A stretch of 39,963 nt of DNA from an uncultured Bacteroides sp. (GTDB lineage: Bacteria > Bacteroidota > Bacteroidia > Bacteroidales > Bacteroidaceae). The DNA is taken from NCBI GenBank assembly GCA_947074345.1, contig CAMTPH010000018.1, positions 1-39,963 of the forward strand, written 5' to 3'. Position numbers and translations under genes: made by a program. Position 1 is the first letter of the stretch. Every line of letters begins with the position of its first letter. Positions 24,824-33,708 of the stretch are shown one piece after another. Below the pieces are notes generated by a model, which worked only from the letters and a program-made list of their open reading frames with translations, was not told where the DNA came from and did no database searches.

Positions 24824-25188
24824 TTCTTATTATTTGATGAGTTTAAAAATATATTGGCTAAGTAATTAACCACCGGATGAATGATTAGTTCTTTACGGAA
24901 AATTGTAATAATGATGCAAATAACCAATAATATTAAAACAATTATTCCAAAGCTAGCAGCTAATCCACCTACTGCCGGTGCCAATAAATATGCTAATGCA
25001 AACAATGAGTAGAATAAAGCCAAAGTGCCTAAGGCAATAAGTATAACAACCATAATCAGAGTAGAGAAAATCTTGGTAAGCTTTTCTGTAATCTCAAGTT
25101 TCGTATAATCTTTTTGCAGCTCTATATACTTTCTTATATCAAGAAATAGTTCTTTAAAGTTCTCTATGCTACTATCGTCTGAAAACAT
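24820..25188 (-). CDS. Phage holin-X-like (DUF1469-type) membrane protein
   Basis: A 122-residue inner-membrane protein. A cytoplasmic helical start (SSIENFKELFLDIRKYIELQ) is followed by two close hydrophobic segments (about 46-72 and 77-103) and a short tail. This is the pattern of the small Actinobacterial-holin-X / YqjE-like family, whose members are ordinary chromosomal membrane proteins and not phage lysis genes. It is the middle gene of YtxH, holin-X, small basic protein, the usual grouping in Bacteroidetes as I recall it. A role in envelope maintenance is inferred only. Confidence 0.75.
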   Translation of the reverse strand: MFSDDSSIENFKELFLDIRKYIELQKDYTKLEITEKLTKIFSTLIMVVILIALGTLALFYSLFALAYLLAPAVGGLAASFGIIVLILLVICIIITIFRKELIIHPVVNYLANIFLNSSNNKK

Positions 25189-25211
25189 AATTTATAAGTT
25201 TAAAGTATATA

Positions 25212-25418
25212 TTACTCAGTTACCTCTTTTAATTCCGACGTAATTTCATCAACAAGACTTTCCATGTCTACCTGATTCAGGCGAATTCCTTTCTTGCGAA
25301 GAATTTCAGCTATTTTGTGGCGAGTTTCTTCTCCTTTTTCTGGAGCAAATAATATACCTATCGCAGCACCTACCGCAGCCCCACCTAAGAATGCTGCTAA
25401 AACATTAATTCCTTTCAT
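25212..25418 (-). CDS. YtxH-domain protein
   Basis: A 68-residue protein with one N-terminal Gly/Ala-rich membrane segment (about 5-24, AAFLGGAAVGAAIGILFAP) followed directly by EKGEETRHKIAEILRKKG, the junction that defines YtxH-type proteins. The C-terminal half is a charged helix. In other bacteria YtxH proteins are linked to general stress. It is the first gene of the three-gene unit, 28 nt after a -7 box. Confidence 0.88.
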   Translation of the reverse strand: MKGINVLAAFLGGAAVGAAIGILFAPEKGEETRHKIAEILRKKGIRLNQVDMESLVDEITSELKEVTE

Positions 25419-25446
25419 AATGATATATTTTTAAAGTTTTAATTTC

Positions 25447-25455
25447 ACAAATATA
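25447..25455 (-). promoter_or_regulatory. -7 box of the YtxH cluster
   Basis: TATATTTGT on the minus strand is a perfect -7 match 28 nt before the YtxH ATG. No TTG is found at the usual -33 distance, so an activator may be needed. Confidence 0.55.
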
Positions 25456-25536
25456 ACATTATAAAAGGAATAACTGTTTTCTAAAACAAATAAATATTTA
25501 GAAATACTATATGATATTTAACGTATTACAATGGTT

Positions 25537-26508
25537 TTAATAAACTAACTTCACATTGTCAATCCATAGTGAATTGCCAGGTGAACCAATATATGCACCG
25601 CCATGGCTAGATGTAAATTGAAGCATCAAGTGTGTAGGATCTTCATTCTCGTCTCCCCATCCAACTTCGTTAACAATTACATTATCGCCCTTGCTGTTAA
25701 GCGAAAAACGTTCATCAGCATTTAAACGCATTGTATTAGAATTGTAAGAAGGATGTCCTGTGATATCACCATATAAAATCTCATAAGTAGCATTATTTTG
25801 CCAATTAGGAATAGATTTATCATAGTGAACGACCATTGTTCCAATTCTTTTAGCAGAGATATTTCCGTTTTTGTCTTCCCAACGTTTTTGTAGCGTTAAG
25901 ATTGCTGCAGCTTTATCTTGTCCTTCAACTTCTCCAATTTTACCAAAGCCTGTTGCTTTAATGCGATTCTTGCTATCAGCCATTTTAACTTTATAGTCAT
26001 ATTGAATAGCTATAGGTTTACGTGTAAAAGGTATACCCATTTGCAATATCTTATTGGGGTTTTTAGTGCTTTTGATTGGTTCAGACACTGTGCCCAAGAA
26101 AATAGAACCAGCTGCTAGAACTGTAATATCAACAATACCCATAACCTTGACACTTTCCATTCTAGTATCCATACGAGCGCTATATCCATTGTCGCGTCTT
26201 TCAGGAAAAGCCGAAGTGTTGGTTTTTGTGATACCTGCAACTTTAGCCATTACATTAGAAGTACCCCAAGGCGAACTACCCAAGTTTACATAAGGTATTG
26301 CACCTTTTATAGTCTGAGTAGGACCAATTTCATAAACATATTTAGTGTTACCACCGATAATGCTCGATTCTTTAATTTCACGTGTTACCCATTGGTCCAT
26401 ATTCCCAAAAGGTACAAGCTCAATATTCTCTTGTCCCCAACTGAAATTAGGAATACAAGTTAAAATAAGAAGCATGAAACTTATTCTAATTGCTTTATTA
26501 ATGAACAT
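25537..26508 (-). CDS. Exported PCMD-domain-like protein at the end of the sulfation operon
   Basis: A 323-residue exported protein. Residues 1-25 are a signal peptide (ending PNFSWGQ). The C-terminal two thirds match the pattern of the PCMD family (putative carbohydrate metabolism domain, beta-sandwich): LQMGIPFTRKPIAIQYDYKV (about 152-171) and the closing GNSLWIDNVKLVY. No catalytic residues can be named. It follows the sulfotransferase by only 27 bp in the same direction with no terminator between, so it is probably the seventh gene of the operon. A surface or periplasmic protein here could bind, export or present the sulfated product; this is inference. It could also be an unrelated passenger. 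Confidence 0.7.
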   Translation of the reverse strand: MFINKAIRISFMLLILTCIPNFSWGQENIELVPFGNMDQWVTREIKESSIIGGNTKYVYEIGPTQTIKGAIPYVNLGSSPWGTSNVMAKVAGITKTNTSAFPERRDNGYSARMDTRMESVKVMGIVDITVLAAGSIFLGTVSEPIKSTKNPNKILQMGIPFTRKPIAIQYDYKVKMADSKNRIKATGFGKIGEVEGQDKAAAILTLQKRWEDKNGNISAKRIGTMVVHYDKSIPNWQNNATYEILYGDITGHPSYNSNTMRLNADERFSLNSKGDNVIVNEVGWGDENEDPTHLMLQFTSSHGGAYIGSPGNSLWIDNVKLVY

Positions 26509-26535
26509 CTTATTTATTTTTAAAGCTAAAAAATC

Positions 26536-27642
26536 CTATAATTTATAATCCCATTGTTTTAGTGCAAAATCCCAATTTTCTTGTACTAATTGGATAGTTC
26601 TATCATCGTATTTATATTTGTTCTTCTTGTATCCTTTTTTGCCACCAACATATTTTTCAATATCAACTTTGGCTTCTTCGAATCCAGGAATAGACAATTT
26701 TTTATAGATGCTTTCTGTCATACCTAATGCATCAGCTTCAAAATCTTCGAATTTTATTTCAACTAGATTGCCTTCAGGAATAAATGCTTTGTCGGCTTCA
26801 TATTTATGATAGAGTTTACTATAAATCGACAAGATATTTTTTTCCAACTCTTCATTACTTATATCTTGAAGTTTTAAAGGTTGAATCGTATTAGTGAAAA
26901 AGCTTCTAGTAGACTCGAATACTGTATACGGATTGCGCATTAAGTAAACGAATTTTGCGTTCGGGAACATTTTTACAAGCTCTTTTACTCTACCTGTATG
27001 TGGAGGGTTTTTACTCAAAAATTGTGTTCCCTTTGTATTCCACAAAGAAATCTTAATTAATTTTTTAAATACATCTTCAAATACATCAAGTTCTTCTTGA
27101 GATATCTCGTTAAACAAAAGATACCTGTCTGCATACTCTTGTTGATATTTAGGCAGGAACCAGAAGTTGTAATAAGTATAAGGCATCATGTTTGCTAGAG
27201 CAAATTCCTCTTCTTGAGGCAAGTCAACAGCTAGCTCCATGTTATCAGTTGGACGTTTATCTGGCATTAACCAACTCATGTTCTTCTTGAAAAAAGGTTG
27301 TCCCCACATCATAAGATGAGGAAATACCGTTTGATAAGTTGTATTATAGCCAAAATGTTTATCGCACGAAAAAACATTGTGCACAAACGTTGTACCGCTT
27401 CTCCAGTGTCCTAAAATGAACACAGGATCATGTTCCATCTCTTGGTTAGCCAAAAGTTTATTATATCTTTTTTCCTGAATAGGCGCAAGTGTAGATAACA
27501 ATCTACACACGGCTTTAGTAAGATGATATTTGCTTTTGTAAGCAGGGTCAATTTGGCGTCCGTTTGTAATCGCTTTAAATGTTTTCCAGTCAGCACCAAC
27601 CAACGTGTTTATGGGTAATTTATTAAATTCTAGTAATCCCAT
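26536..27642 (-). CDS. PAPS-dependent sulfotransferase
   Basis: Transfers the sulfuryl group from PAPS to an unidentified acceptor (368 aa, cytoplasmic; no signal peptide). Seen: the 5'-phosphosulfate loop FILGHWRSGTTFVHNV (GHWRSGTT at 78-85), QFLSKNPPHTGRV in the mid region, and the 3'-phosphate site FVYLMRNPYTVFES with Arg236 and Ser244. A late GGKKGYKKNKYKYDD segment would cover the cofactor. It is encoded 57 bp after cysN in an operon that makes PAPS and removes PAP. In Bacteroides thetaiotaomicron a sulfotransferase of this kind (BT0416, as I recall) sulfonates steroids from a similar cluster, so a sterol-like acceptor is a reasonable hypothesis. Lipid or glycan acceptors cannot be excluded. 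Confidence 0.9.
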   Translation of the reverse strand: MGLLEFNKLPINTLVGADWKTFKAITNGRQIDPAYKSKYHLTKAVCRLLSTLAPIQEKRYNKLLANQEMEHDPVFILGHWRSGTTFVHNVFSCDKHFGYNTTYQTVFPHLMMWGQPFFKKNMSWLMPDKRPTDNMELAVDLPQEEEFALANMMPYTYYNFWFLPKYQQEYADRYLLFNEISQEELDVFEDVFKKLIKISLWNTKGTQFLSKNPPHTGRVKELVKMFPNAKFVYLMRNPYTVFESTRSFFTNTIQPLKLQDISNEELEKNILSIYSKLYHKYEADKAFIPEGNLVEIKFEDFEADALGMTESIYKKLSIPGFEEAKVDIEKYVGGKKGYKKNKYKYDDRTIQLVQENWDFALKQWDYKL

Positions 27643-27699
27643 TATGAATGTTTTTTGTTATTATTTAAAATTAATCAAGTTCCTATAGAATTGATCTAT

Positions 27700-29133
27700 T
27701 TATTTAATAATATGAATGTTAATTCCTAATTTCTCTAATTCAACCACTACTTTGTTTATAGCATCGTAATGATTTGATTCAATACCCAATTCCTTTAAGT
27801 TGATTGTTGGTATTGCTTCGTTTGAAAGAATATCTTCTTTAGCAACTTTATCAATAATCATACCAACAGCACTTGTATTATTAGTGATTGGATCGATTAA
27901 AATAAATGCGCCACAGTTTTTATTTTTTGTGTATGGATCAAAGAATATAGGTTTAGCAGTCGTGATAACAACTTTTGCAATTTCGTTAAGAGACAAACGC
28001 TCCACATTAGAATGCTCCATTGTGTTTACGTCGACTTTATATTTAATATTGTCGATACGTGAACGGCAGCTATTGGTAGTTTGTTTGATGAAATAAGATT
28101 TATTGATATCCATTGCCTCTTCATCCATCCAAACTAACATCGCTTCAAAGTTTCTGTCTTCAATAGGCATATTGTCAGGATGAACTAACATTTCACCTCT
28201 CGATACGTCAATTTCATCTTCAAGTGTCAATGTTATTGACTGTGGAGGAAAAGCATAATCTAACTCGCCATCGTAAGTAACAATGCTTTTAACGCGAGAT
28301 GTTTTGCCTGAAGGCAAAGCCATTACTGTGTCACCTTTGCGCACAACACCTGAAGCTACTTTACCACAAAAACCTCTAAAGTCAAGATTAGGTCTCAATA
28401 CATATTGTACAGGGAATCTAAAATCGGTAAAGTTGTTATCGCTGTCTATTTTTACAGTTTCTAAGAAGTCAAGCAAAGACAAACCACTATACCAAGGTGT
28501 ACGGTCTGATTTCTCAACAACATTATCACCATCAAGTGCAGAAAGAGGGATGAAGGTTACATCAGGTATATTTAGAGGTTCAACAAATGCCTTATATTCA
28601 TTGATAATTTCATTGAAACGATCTTCAGAGAAATCAACCAAGTCCATTTTATTCACTGCTAGTACTACGTGCTTGATACCAAGAAGTGAAACCAAGAATG
28701 TATGACGACGAGTTTGAGTGATAACTCCCGTTCTAGCATCAACAAGAATGATAGCAAGGTTTGCTGTAGAACCACCAGTAATCATGTTACGAGTATATTG
28801 CTCATGTCCCGGAGTGTCAGCAATAATAAATTTACGGTTGTTAGTCGAGAAGTATCTGTAAGCTACATCAATCGTGATACCTTGTTCGCGTTCTGCTTTC
28901 AAGCCATCCAATAGTAAAGCATAGTCGATATTTTCACCTGCATTACCTAATCTTTTACTATCACGTTCCAACGCATCCAATTGGTCTTCATATAGCTTTT
29001 TACTATCAAAAAGTAGTCGACCAATTAGAGTAGATTTACCATCATCTACAGAACCAGCTGTAAGAAGACGTAATAAATCCTTTTGCTCATCTTTATCTAA
29101 GAATGCTTTTATATCAATTGTATTTTCTGTCAT
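27700..29133 (-). CDS. cysN: Sulfate adenylyltransferase subunit 1 (GTPase)
   Basis: Regulatory GTPase subunit of ATP sulfurylase; GTP hydrolysis drives APS formation by CysD (477 aa, the length of unfused CysN). Seen: P-loop [20 protein letters not shown] (Lys33), the switch-I region [26 protein letters not shown] (from 106), and [14 protein letters not shown]. Translation-factor-like beta-barrel domains follow. There is no fused APS kinase domain; that activity is in the separate cysC. It lies 12 bp after cysD and 57 bp before the sulfotransferase gene. Confidence 0.95.
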   Translation of the reverse strand: MTENTIDIKAFLDKDEQKDLLRLLTAGSVDDGKSTLIGRLLFDSKKLYEDQLDALERDSKRLGNAGENIDYALLLDGLKAEREQGITIDVAYRYFSTNNRKFIIADTPGHEQYTRNMITGGSTANLAIILVDARTGVITQTRRHTFLVSLLGIKHVVLAVNKMDLVDFSEDRFNEIINEYKAFVEPLNIPDVTFIPLSALDGDNVVEKSDRTPWYSGLSLLDFLETVKIDSDNNFTDFRFPVQYVLRPNLDFRGFCGKVASGVVRKGDTVMALPSGKTSRVKSIVTYDGELDYAFPPQSITLTLEDEIDVSRGEMLVHPDNMPIEDRNFEAMLVWMDEEAMDINKSYFIKQTTNSCRSRIDNIKYKVDVNTMEHSNVERLSLNEIAKVVITTAKPIFFDPYTKNKNCGAFILIDPITNNTSAVGMIIDKVAKEDILSNEAIPTINLKELGIESNHYDAINKVVVELEKLGINIHIIK

Positions 29134-29145
29134 AATAGTAATAAT

Positions 29146-30057
29146 TTAAAAATAGCCCTCACGTTTTTTCTGTTCCATACTTCCTTCTTGGTCGAAATCG
29201 ATAACACGTGTAGTACGTTCACTTTTAGTAGTTGTCATCATTTCTTCAACAATCTCCTCAATTGTATCGGCTTTGCTATCAACAGCACCTGTAAGTGGCC
29301 AGCAACCCAAAGTTCTGAAACGTACAGTGCGCATTTTTACTTCATCGCGATATTTTTCTGGAAGTCTTTCATCATCTGCCATGATAAGGTTGCCATCCAT
29401 TTCAACAACTGGGCGCTCTTTTGCGTAATACAATGGTACGATAGGAATGTTTTCCAATCTGATGTATTGCCAGATATCCAATTCAGTCCAGTTACTCAAT
29501 GGGAAAACACGAATACTTTCACCTTTGTGAACACGTGCATTATATATATCCCAAAGTTCAGGGCGTTGGTTTTTTGGATCCCATTGGTGAAATTTATCTC
29601 TAAATGAGAAAATACGTTCTTTAGCGCGAGATTTTTCTTCATCTCTACGAGCACCACCAAAAGCCGCATCAAATTTATATTTATCTAAAGCTGCCAACAA
29701 TGCTTGAGTCTTCATTAAGTCAGTGTGAACTTTGCTGCCGTGCGAGAAAGGGCCTACACCAGCTTCGAAAGCTTCAGTATTGCTTTCCACAATTAGGTTC
29801 CAACCATGCTTTTTTGCATAATCATCTCTAAATTCAATCATCTCTTGAAATTTCCATTTAGAATCAATGTGCATCAATGGAAATGGAACTTTACCAGGGT
29901 AAAATGCTTTTTCGGCCAAGCGAACCATTACAGAAGAGTCTTTACCAATACTGTAAAGCATTACCGGATTTTCAAATTCAGCAGCTACCTCTCTGATAAT
30001 ATGTATTGATTCAGCCTCTAGTTCTTTAAGGTGACTTAAATTATATTCTTCTTTCAT
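29146..30057 (-). CDS. cysD: Sulfate adenylyltransferase subunit 2
   Basis: Catalytic subunit of ATP sulfurylase, making adenosine 5'-phosphosulfate from ATP and sulfate with CysN (303 aa, normal). Seen: the PP-loop [20 protein letters not shown] (SIGKDSS at 36-42), [52 protein letters not shown], and the C-terminal [12 protein letters not shown]. It lies between cysC (36 bp) and cysN (12 bp). Confidence 0.95.
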   Translation of the reverse strand: MKEEYNLSHLKELEAESIHIIREVAAEFENPVMLYSIGKDSSVMVRLAEKAFYPGKVPFPLMHIDSKWKFQEMIEFRDDYAKKHGWNLIVESNTEAFEAGVGPFSHGSKVHTDLMKTQALLAALDKYKFDAAFGGARRDEEKSRAKERIFSFRDKFHQWDPKNQRPELWDIYNARVHKGESIRVFPLSNWTELDIWQYIRLENIPIVPLYYAKERPVVEMDGNLIMADDERLPEKYRDEVKMRTVRFRTLGCWPLTGAVDSKADTIEEIVEEMMTTTKSERTTRVIDFDQEGSMEQKKREGYF

Positions 30058-30093
30058 ATATAAAGCTTTGTTTATTACTTAATTAATAAAGAA

Positions 30094-30696
30094 CTACTTT
30101 ACCACTTTTGGTAAAATCAATTCTAATAGTTTGTTTACCGATTCTTGCAAACTCAATACAGATGTATCAAGCACTAAACTCGGATTTATTGGTGCTTCAA
30201 AAGGAGCAGATACACCTGTAAAATCCTTTATCTCACCTTTTCTTGCTTTTGCATACAATCCTTTTACATCTCGTTTTTCACATTCGGCCAAAGGAGTGCT
30301 AACATAAACTTCATAGAACTGATCGCGTCCAATGATGTCGGCAGCCATTTCTCTAATATCTTCGTTAGGACTAATAAATGCAGCAATCGTAATAATGCCT
30401 GTATCGGTAAAAAGTTTAGCAATTTCAGCAATTCTACGAATATTTTCAATTCTATCAGTTTCTGAAAAACCTAGATTGTTATTAATTCCGCTACGGATGT
30501 TATCTCCATCAAGAATTCTACAAAGCAAGCCACGTTTGTGTAATTCGCGTTCTAAAGCAATGGCAATAGTACTCTTTCCCGAACCACTAAGACCGGTAAA
30601 CCAAATCATTGCGCTCTTTTGCTTTAATAGCTCTTCTTTGTCTTCCTTAGCCAACATTCTATCGAAAATTGGATATATATTGTTTTTATTTTCCAT
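30094..30696 (-). CDS. cysC: Adenylylsulfate (APS) kinase
   Basis: Phosphorylates APS to PAPS, the sulfuryl donor used by sulfotransferases (200 aa, normal). Seen: IWFTGLSGSGKSTIAIALER with the P-loop at 35-43, RGLLCRILDGDNIRSGINNN with the APS-binding DGDN, LGFSETDRIENIRRIAEIAK, and FISPNEDIRE. The separate kinase gene leads cysD and cysN and stands 15 bp after the permease gene. Confidence 0.95.
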   Translation of the reverse strand: MENKNNIYPIFDRMLAKEDKEELLKQKSAMIWFTGLSGSGKSTIAIALERELHKRGLLCRILDGDNIRSGINNNLGFSETDRIENIRRIAEIAKLFTDTGIITIAAFISPNEDIREMAADIIGRDQFYEVYVSTPLAECEKRDVKGLYAKARKGEIKDFTGVSAPFEAPINPSLVLDTSVLSLQESVNKLLELILPKVVK

Positions 30697-30711
30697 GCTC
30701 TTTTAAAAAAA

Positions 30712-32268
30712 TCAAAATGGCCATATTAACGGAATCATGAATATGGATATTAAAAATGTGATGATATTTAGTGGTAAGCCAAATCGTACGAAGTCCATGA
30801 ACTTATAGTTCCCAATACCTTGAACGATAAGGTTTGTTTGATAGCCAATAGGTGACGAGAAACTTGCCGATGCAGCCATACAGATAACTACAAAGAATGG
30901 GGTAGGGTCTACTCCCAATTGTTTAGATACTGCAAGTGCTAGTGGAAATGCAAGAGCTGCCGCAGCATTGTTGGTGATAATCTCGGTAAAGAAGTTCGTG
31001 ATAATAAATAATATCGCTAACAAGATATGTGGACCATAGCTACTGCTTAGACCGATAATGTATTTAGCAATTACATCTGCTAATCCCGAGTTTTCCATTC
31101 CTTTACTAATAGCAAAAGCACAAGAGATTGTGATTAGAATATCCCAAGAAATATATTTGGTATATTTTCTTGCCGGAAACAATTTGACCCATGCCATAGC
31201 TACAGTTGTAACACAAACAAAAAAGAACATATCCAGTTTGATATTTGGAAATGACTCCTTAAATATAGGTAGTTCTCCAATGGTAGCACCCACAATCATT
31301 AACAGCAGCAATGACAATGCAAACCATCTTTTCCATTTTTTAGGCTGTGGTTCATTATCTTTACCGTTTGCCAATAAAACGAATACAGAAGATTCGCCCC
31401 AAGTAGGGATAAAACTATCATCGGCCATAACTATCAAAGTATCTCCTTCGCGCAATACTACCTCATTGAGATCTTTGATAAATCGTTGTCCATTTCTTGT
31501 TCGCACTTCTTTAACTTCGGCACCATAGTGTCTTTGAAAATTAAAGTCAGCAAGTGTTTTGTTGATACCTGGAAAGCGTGAGCCCAATACCGCTTCGACA
31601 CGATGAAGTATATCGCCCTTCTCAACTTCTTCTTCAGGAATTTCATTGTCGGGTCTGTCGTTAGGTAGAAGTCTTTTAGAAAATAACAAGATATAAATAA
31701 TACCTGTTATAGCTATAAAAATACCCACTTGTCCTAACTCAAACATAGATAAACCATTGTATCCAGCTTCGAGTATCATACCATGAACCACTAGGTTTGT
31801 AGAAGTACCAATCAATGTACAAATACCTCCTAAGATTGTTACATACGACAATGGAATAAGAAACTTTGTAGCTGAGATTTTATTTTTTTCTGCCCATCTT
31901 TTAATGATTGGAGCAAAGATTACTACAACGGGTGTATTGTTTAAGAAAGCCGAAATAAATGCTATGGGAGGTAGCATACGTATCTGAGCCTTGCAAACAG
32001 TCGTTTTTTTCTCAGGCAATAATCGTTTAACTAAGTCGCCCAACGCACCAGACTGTCTTACTCCTTCACTTACTAGAAATAGAAGAGCAACTGTAATCAT
32101 TCCACGATTGCTAAAACCCTCTAACATCTCTTTCGGTGATAATATACCTGCACACAAGAACAGGACTACTACCGAAAATAGAATCATCCCAGGACGCATT
32201 ACATCAGAAACTAATGCAATGATCATACCGGTTATAGCAATGAGAACAAATGCAATTTCAAAAGTCAT
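30712..32268 (-). CDS. SLC13-family (DASS) anion permease with TrkA-C domain, probable sulfate transporter
   Basis: Inner-membrane transporter of 518 aa. An N-terminal set of hydrophobic segments includes SEGVRQSGALGDLVKRLLPE and AFISAFLNNTPVVVIFAPI with the SNT-type binding signature; a central soluble region (about 210-300) has the TrkA-C fold pattern (HRVEAVLGSRFPGINKTLAD to LREGDTLIVMADD). A C-terminal membrane half includes ITNFFTEIITNNAAAALAFP and PIGYQTNLIVQG. The two NN-x-A/P repeats mark the DASS anion sites. Position between cysQ and cysC makes sulfate the likely substrate. Only one TrkA-C copy is evident, while many relatives carry two. Confidence 0.85.
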   Translation of the reverse strand: MTFEIAFVLIAITGMIIALVSDVMRPGMILFSVVVLFLCAGILSPKEMLEGFSNRGMITVALLFLVSEGVRQSGALGDLVKRLLPEKKTTVCKAQIRMLPPIAFISAFLNNTPVVVIFAPIIKRWAEKNKISATKFLIPLSYVTILGGICTLIGTSTNLVVHGMILEAGYNGLSMFELGQVGIFIAITGIIYILLFSKRLLPNDRPDNEIPEEEVEKGDILHRVEAVLGSRFPGINKTLADFNFQRHYGAEVKEVRTRNGQRFIKDLNEVVLREGDTLIVMADDSFIPTWGESSVFVLLANGKDNEPQPKKWKRWFALSLLLLMIVGATIGELPIFKESFPNIKLDMFFFVCVTTVAMAWVKLFPARKYTKYISWDILITISCAFAISKGMENSGLADVIAKYIIGLSSSYGPHILLAILFIITNFFTEIITNNAAAALAFPLALAVSKQLGVDPTPFFVVICMAASASFSSPIGYQTNLIVQGIGNYKFMDFVRFGLPLNIITFLISIFMIPLIWPF

Positions 32269-32287
32269 ATTTATTTTTGTTTTGTGA

Positions 32288-33106
32288 CTAATTTGACTTT
32301 TCTACTATAAACCAAGGGTTTAGTAAATCTTCTTTGTTGTAAGTTAAAGGTGTTTTTCTATCAGTATGGCAAACTTTCATACCGGCAGCTCTAGCTATTG
32401 CATCGCCTGCAGCCGTATCCCATTCCATGGTAGGTGCAAAGCGAGGATAGATATTAGCTGATCCTTCGGCTACTAAACAAATCTTTATAGAACTACCTTT
32501 TGATACAAGTTCTATGTTTGTATGTTGTTGTTTTAACTCTTCAATAAATGATTCAGTTTCTTGCGATAAGTGTGAGCGCGATGCAACAATTCTATAGACA
32601 TCGTTGTCAGAATTATCAATAGGAAGTTTTGTTGCTGCTTCAATCAGATTTGAAATATCGCTTAGGTCGATGTCATTACTCAAATTAGCAATTTTATAAG
32701 AGCCTAATCCTTCTTCGCCGAAATAAAGATCCTGTGTAACTGGTAGATAGATAACCCCTAAAACAGGTTTGTTGTTTTGAACCAATGCGATGTTAACTGT
32801 AAACTCACCATTGCGTTTGATAAACTCTTTTGTTCCGTCAAGAGGATCAACAATCCAGAGTGTATCCCATGTTTTACGTGTTGAGTAGTCTATTGATTTT
32901 CCTTCTTCGCTTAGAATAGGGTAAGGAGTGTTAGCTAATAAATCAACAATTTTATCATTGGCACGCTTGTCTGCAATGGTTAATGGAGAATTGTCAGCTT
33001 TTCTTTCAACCTGAAAATCCATGTTAGGATCATTGTATATCTTGAGAATCTCTGTTCCTCCATTTAGAGCAGCTTTAATCGCCACTAAAAGATTTGTATA
33101 TTTCAT
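32288..33106 (-). CDS. cysQ: 3'(2'),5'-bisphosphate nucleotidase
   Basis: Hydrolyses PAP, the by-product of PAPS use, to AMP and phosphate (272 aa, inositol-monophosphatase fold). Seen: ADNSPLTIADKRAND, the metal-binding YPILSEEG (Glu67, Glu68), WIVDPLDGTKEFIKRNGEFT with Asp87 and Asp90, and the late ptMEWDTAAGDAIARAAG with the third-metal Asp. First gene of the seven-gene operon, 19 bp ahead of the permease. Removing PAP relieves inhibition of sulfotransferases, which fits the last catalytic gene of the operon. Confidence 0.94.
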   Translation of the reverse strand: MKYTNLLVAIKAALNGGTEILKIYNDPNMDFQVERKADNSPLTIADKRANDKIVDLLANTPYPILSEEGKSIDYSTRKTWDTLWIVDPLDGTKEFIKRNGEFTVNIALVQNNKPVLGVIYLPVTQDLYFGEEGLGSYKIANLSNDIDLSDISNLIEAATKLPIDNSDNDVYRIVASRSHLSQETESFIEELKQQHTNIELVSKGSSIKICLVAEGSANIYPRFAPTMEWDTAAGDAIARAAGMKVCHTDRKTPLTYNKEDLLNPWFIVEKSN

Positions 33107-33643
33107 TGTTTTTATTCTTTAGTCTAGCCATGTGGCCAGTCGCATCATGATATAATGCAAAGTTGCAAATTTAAAAACTTTATGTCATGAGAAAGTTTTT
33201 ATTCAGTGTATTATAACATATATTAAGAGTTGTGCCTGCTTATGTTTTACTTGTATAATTTATAGCAAATAAAAGATAATAATAATCTGTAGGCCAAATT
33301 GTTGGGTATTAAAGATGTTGATGATGCTCTTTGTTTATTAAAAACTTAAAATTATACAAAATGTCAGCCAAAGTAGTTGGGTGATAGTAGTGTAGTAGAA
33401 TATGCTTTATTTGATTAATTAAAGTGAAACAATCTCTTCTTAGAATAAAACATCAAGCGGGTTTTTTATTTGTTCTTGAGTATATGTTTTATTGTGGCGT
33501 TTAAAATACTGAACTATATCAAAAACGCTTATGGCAATTAATGTTAAGTTCTAGATCTGTATCATTATTCAGTGCAGTGAAAATAACAAAATTCATTTGT
33601 ACCATAAGCCGACAAATATAACGATAGCCTGTGTTGCAAATAC
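33107..33643. other. 537-bp non-coding region upstream of cysQ
   Basis: No credible protein gene: open frames are very short on both strands. Close to cysQ there is only a poor -7 (CAACTTTGC, 33165-33157). A good minus-strand -7 box at 33620-33612 could drive either a leader of about 500 nt for the cysQ operon or a separate small RNA (see next entry). Two imperfect direct repeats GCCAAA-(2 to 4 nt)-GTTGGGT occur at about 33293-33307 and 33367-33382. Confidence 0.4.
33520..33620 (-). ncRNA. Candidate small RNA or structured leader upstream of cysQ
   Basis: On the minus strand a perfect -7 box TATATTTGT (33620-33612) with TTTG at 33646-33643 (22-nt spacer) is followed at the expected start by GCTTATGG (33609-33602). 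Its exact complement CCATAAGC lies at 33534-33527, directly followed by GTTTTTG. A transcript of roughly 80-90 nt with pairing 5' and 3' ends and a terminal U run is therefore possible. The closing stem is only 8 bp and encloses 67 nt, so it could be chance. Confidence 0.3.
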
Positions 33644-33688
33644 AAAAATGCCCTACAATCAAGATTTAATCTCTTGAGAGCAGGGCAT
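33641..33688 (-). terminator. Terminator of the SPOR lipoprotein gene
   Basis: ATGCCCT (33648-33654) pairs with AGGGCAT (33682-33688), with an inner TCAAGA/TCTTGA stem. On the minus strand TTTTTGTA follows. It lies 20 bp past the stop. Confidence 0.8.
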
Positions 33689-33708
33689 ATTTATGATGTT
33701 TAAGAATA

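Noticed and set aside
24820..25188. Prophage lysis gene (holin)
   Set aside because: Holin-X-type proteins are normal chromosomal membrane proteins; no other phage gene is present.
25478..25504. Terminator of the sulfation operon (TTTCTAAA/TTTAGAAA stem)
   Set aside because: The 8-bp stem is almost all A-T with an 11-nt loop and no T run follows on the minus strand.
29146..30696. Assimilatory sulfate reduction locus for cysteine
   Set aside because: cysD, cysN and cysC would fit, but no PAPS reductase or sulfite reductase is present, and a sulfotransferase follows.
33361..33387. Very short frames in the gap upstream of cysQ (for example MSAKVVG)
   Set aside because: Fewer than 15 codons, no conserved features and no suitable promoter.
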